A stretch of DNA of 8,571 bases from Chloroflexota bacterium. Its GTDB lineage: Bacteria; Chloroflexota; Anaerolineae; Promineifilales; Promineifilaceae. The stretch lies in contig QQUD01000491.1 in NCBI GenBank assembly GCA_008501785.1, positions 1 through 8,571 of the forward strand, read 5' to 3'. The translations under genes were made by a program, and so were the position numbers. The notes below the pieces were generated by a model. It made no database searches and was not told where the DNA came from. It saw nothing but the letters and a program-made list of their open reading frames with translations. Each line of letters starts with the position of its first letter. Within the stretch, counting starts at the first letter, position 1. Below are positions 6,799 to 8,571 of this stretch, piece by piece.

Positions 6799-7230
6799 AT
6801 GAATAAATTAACACAAGTCGAAAAAGAAACAATTGAAAAAGAAATAAAGAATATTATTGATGAGTTGATTCGGGGTTGTGAAACGCTAGACATGGAAATG
6901 GCCTTTGGTATGTTTTCTGATATGCCCGAGTTTCTCATGATTGGGACTGATGGGACCCAATGCAGCTATGATACCTATTTGAAGAATAACATTGATTACA
7001 TGAGTACGTGTTCCTCCTTCAAACTTACCACCTTTAATGGGGAGGTCAGAATACTTGATCGAGATACGGCCGTATACTCATGGGCTTATGGTGTCCAAGC
7101 AAAATTGAAAACAGGTGAAGAAGATATTATTGACAGAGCGGGAGCCTCATTTATATTCCGACGATTAAATGATAAATGGAAGGTTGTTTATTATCATGAG
7201 GCATCTGTGCCTCCAAAAAGAATATCGTAA
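6799..7230 (+). CDS. NTF2-like (SnoaL/DUF4440-type) protein
   Basis: A 143-residue cytoplasmic protein with the pattern of the NTF2-like alpha+beta cone fold: an N-terminal amphipathic helix (EKETIEKEIKNIIDELIRG), a second helix leading to FLMIGTDG, then long strands (DTAVYSWAYG, AGASFIFRRL, WKVVYYHEAS). Members of this superfamily bind small ligands in the cone or act as enzymes or association domains; no specific activity can be assigned here. The ATG at 6799 has no recognisable Shine-Dalgarno, since the preceding bases are the tail of a dispersed repeat. Expression may therefore be weak or depend on other signals. TACGGCCGTA (7065-7074) lies within it, read as Thr-Ala-Val. Confidence 0.82.
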   Translation: MNKLTQVEKETIEKEIKNIIDELIRGCETLDMEMAFGMFSDMPEFLMIGTDGTQCSYDTYLKNNIDYMSTCSSFKLTTFNGEVRILDRDTAVYSWAYGVQAKLKTGEEDIIDRAGASFIFRRLNDKWKVVYYHEASVPPKRIS

Positions 7231-7255
7231 GGTTGCGTAATAATCAGTTTCAATT

Positions 7256-7357
7256 ATGCCGCCCCAACCCCTATTTCAACTGTCGATGTTTGTTGGGTTT
7301 TCGACGGAAGGGGAGACACAGAAGCTGGCCGAAAACATCCACGACAAAATTCGCTAA
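7256..7357 (+). pseudogene. 33-codon ORF, possible N-terminal remnant of a TIR-like nucleotide-binding protein
   Basis: An in-frame ATG to TAA stretch encodes a 33-residue peptide ending in MFVGFSTEGETQKLAENI and five more residues. The 'F-V-G-x-S-T-E-G' turn followed by an amphipathic helix resembles, from memory, the start of predicted nucleotide-binding TIR-like domains (PF10137, found in anti-phage effectors), which often begin 'VFIGSSxEG'. If so, everything after the first strand and helix is lost. No Shine-Dalgarno is present. It is short enough for the resemblance to be chance. Confidence 0.3.
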
Positions 7358-7366
7358 CGGCGGGAA

Positions 7367-7960
7367 TTATGTGTAAGCGAGAAATTTTCCGGGTAGTTTT
7401 GGCAGCTTGACTTCAATCTGAAGTTGTAACTGTGCCTTCTCGAACATGGCTACTTGCTGCTCAAATTGCTCATTTGTCAGGAAAAAATAGCCATCGAATG
7501 TCCATTCTTGCTCGAACCACAGGCGGAGGATGTTGAGCAATTTGCGATCCATCGCTTCAACCAGCCGTGACTGGCGGATCCAGAACAGGATTACTGCTTC
7601 ACAACTTGCCCAATCCTTATCGCCAATCGTTGTTATTTCGGCTTTGGCCAACCAGCGTGCAGTGAGCGGGAAGATATATATGCAGCCCAGACATTCTGTT
7701 TCGGTGGGATTCATCACCGTAAAGGTAAATGACTCGCGATTAATATGCTCTCGTTCATGTCGCTGTAAATCTTCGAGGTTTTCAGCTAGCGTAAAGTTAT
7801 CTGCTGGCCAACTAGATTGATCCCACTTGCGCAGAAATTCTTTACTTTCCATCACGGCCGCATAGTCTAACGTGACATCAGTTGACAACAACGGTCGGAT
7901 CAAGAATTCATCTGTTACTAATCCATCAGGAATCGTGATACTCTCGTTATCAAATACCAT
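7367..7960 (-). CDS. GNAT-like N-acetyltransferase, divergent
   Basis: A 197-residue protein on the minus strand, opposite to all other genes here. The N-terminal half (FLIRPLLSTDVTLDYAAVM, KWDQSSWPADNFTLAENLED) and the central strand (FTFTVMNPTETECLGCIYIF) resemble a GNAT subfamily annotated as N-acetyltransferases in Chloroflexota. The usual acetyl-CoA loop (Q/R-x-x-G-x-G/A) is not seen; the equivalent stretch appears to be VILFWIRQSRLVEAMDRKLL. Activity is therefore uncertain. The ATG (complement of 7958-7960) has an AAGGGG about 11 bases upstream on the minus strand, which is a long spacing. It converges on the NTF2-like gene, with 136 bases between their stops. CGGCCG lies at 7855-7860. 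Confidence 0.72.
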   Translation of the reverse strand: MVFDNESITIPDGLVTDEFLIRPLLSTDVTLDYAAVMESKEFLRKWDQSSWPADNFTLAENLEDLQRHEREHINRESFTFTVMNPTETECLGCIYIFPLTARWLAKAEITTIGDKDWASCEAVILFWIRQSRLVEAMDRKLLNILRLWFEQEWTFDGYFFLTNEQFEQQVAMFEKAQLQLQIEVKLPKLPGKFLAYT

Positions 7961-7978
7961 TTGTTTTGTTTACCCCTT

Positions 7979-8151
7979 AAATTTTCAGTGTATTCCGCCG
8001 CAATCGAAATATCTAATTCGCTTTGAGTCGGTCTTCTGTTCTGAGTATTATGGACATCCTTCGGCAGATGCACCACTTCACGATGTATGGTTTGCCGCCG
8101 AACAAAGATCTCAACCGACGTAGGGTGAAATTTTCAGTGTGGTTGCAATCG
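7979..8151. repeat. imperfect direct repeats around a 136-bp block
   Basis: AAATTTTCAGTGT occurs exactly at 7979-7991 and again at 8128-8140, and each copy is followed after a few bases by GCAATCG. The 136 bases between them contain no gene and show no clear terminal inverted repeats. A short insertion with a duplicated target, or a tandem duplication followed by decay, would both give this picture. Confidence 0.6.
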
Positions 8152-8462
8152 TTGGGGTGTGGGGGAAAACGGCCGTTTTCTCCCACATTCACCAGCTTGA
8201 AAGCCAACTTACTTTAACAGGTCATGGTTTCAGGTTCGCGTTTTTTGCAATCCCAAAGTGTGAGTGGAAAACGGCCGTTTCCTCCCCCCTATCATGAGCT
8301 TGAAAACCAACTTGCTTTCGATTCAGGTTCGTGTTTTTCGCAACCCCAAAGTGTGGGATGGAAAACGGCCGTTTTCTCCCCTCCACCATCAGCTTGAAAA
8401 TCAACTTGTTTTCACAGGTCATGGATTCAGATTCGCGTTTTTTGCAACCTCAAAATGGCATA
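8143..8462. repeat. three tandem ~100-bp repeats centred on an AAAACGGCCGTTT palindrome, plus a partial fourth
   Basis: Units run about 8143-8244, 8245-8337 and 8338-8441, and a fourth begins at 8442 and breaks off. Each unit reads TTGCAA-C-C-CAAAGTGTGGG (variable), then AAAACGGCCGTTT, a C-rich tract, AGCTTGAAAA-CAACTT, a TTTCACAGGTCATGG block (missing from unit 2) and TTCAGGTTCGCGTTTTT. Units 1 and 3 contain a perfect 16-base palindrome GAAAACGGCCGTTTTC (8165-8180 and 8361-8376). ORFs on both strands through this array give repetitive peptides and are almost certainly not genes. The unit is far too long and spacerless for CRISPR. It could be a REP-like or MITE-like element or a recombination site. 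Confidence 0.88.
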
Positions 8463-8571
8463 AACATCCAAATACATCTAAAATATACTTTATCTTGTTT
8501 TGATAGTGCGTGGGGAATTTATCCAGCATTTTTGCAGTTCAATATATATTTGTAATTACAGCGCACACATG
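8463..8571. other. AT-rich tail without a recognised feature
   Basis: The part up to about 8486 matches the flank of the repeat copy at 6716-6785. Beyond that I see nothing certain. The window ends in an ATG (8569-8571), which might start a gene outside the window, but no Shine-Dalgarno precedes it. Confidence 0.4.

Noticed and set aside
7263..7305. Hairpin between the convergent genes (CCCAAC/GTTGGG and GTCGA/TCGAC)
   Set aside because: The stems are only five to six bases with long or competing loops, so a bidirectional terminator is not supported.
4620..7960. Integron gene cassettes with attC sites
   Set aside because: The small-gene content fits, but I found no matching GTTRRRY/RYYYAAC core pairs at the gene ends, and one gene runs in the opposite direction. 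TTCGCTAACGG near 7351 does not fit the core consensus.
8143..8462. CRISPR-like array
   Set aside because: Units are about 100 bp, diverged and directly adjacent, with no unique spacers of regular length and no cas genes.
8013..8503. Several 64-79 codon ORFs on both strands, with peptides such as ENGRFPP and GKRPFSP
   Set aside because: They are read through the palindromic tandem repeats; the peptides are internally repetitive, overlap on opposite strands and have no ribosome binding sites.
8532..8571. Promoter and start of a gene at the right edge
   Set aside because: TTGCAG at 8532 has no good -10 box at 16-18 bases, and the ATG at 8569-8571 has no visible ribosome binding site or coding sequence.

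Overview
The window looks like an accessory stretch of a bacterial chromosome, most likely from a Chloroflexota (Anaerolineae/Ardenticatenia-like) bacterium. That assignment is an inference. It rests on the style of the C-terminal receiver domain in the first gene, a PAS-SARP regulator, and a secreted protein that joins a SpaA/prealbumin-like module to InlB-type repeats and ends in a short '(Y/L)xLPxVxR'-like tail, a combination I associate with that phylum. No rRNA, tRNA, CRISPR array or transposase gene is visible. Base composition is mosaic: the first gene and the P-loop kinase are visibly richer in G+C than their AT-rich neighbours.

Layout. (1) 2-457 is the 3' end of a signalling gene that finishes in a receiver domain. 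(2) After an AT-rich spacer comes a PAS-SARP transcription factor (796-1947), whose TTG start is set by a strong AGGAGG. (3) A large secreted M12B-like zinc metalloprotease (2239-4560) has a signal peptide, a prodomain-like region, a catalytic domain, a SpaA-like domain and three InlB-like repeats. It is followed by a strong hairpin terminator (4571-4609). (4) Directly after the terminator lies a run of small plus-strand genes: a DNA methyltransferase with no ordinary start codon (4620-5225), a GNAT acetyltransferase, a small membrane protein, a P-loop kinase overlapping it by 10 bases, and an NTF2-like protein. (5) A short possible remnant of a TIR-like nucleotide-binding protein (7256-7357) and a divergent GNAT-like gene on the minus strand (7367-7960) follow. 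(6) The last 600 bases are gene-free repeat DNA: an imperfect direct repeat around a 136-bp block, then three tandem units of about 100 bp, each centred on an AAAACGGCCGTTT palindrome.

Two signals run across the genes. The palindrome ACGGCCGT occurs nine times, in genes and spacers alike, against well under one expected from composition; it behaves like a HIP1-type genome-wide palindrome. Second, the end of the 100-bp repeat, with the same downstream flank, recurs at 6716-6785, so a segment holding the NTF2-like gene, the TIR-like remnant and the minus-strand GNAT is bracketed by direct repeats. Together with the broken genes this points to a region that gains, loses and shuffles small genes. 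I do not see a complete new defence or metabolic system; the most unusual material is the palindrome/repeat family and the decaying small-gene island.
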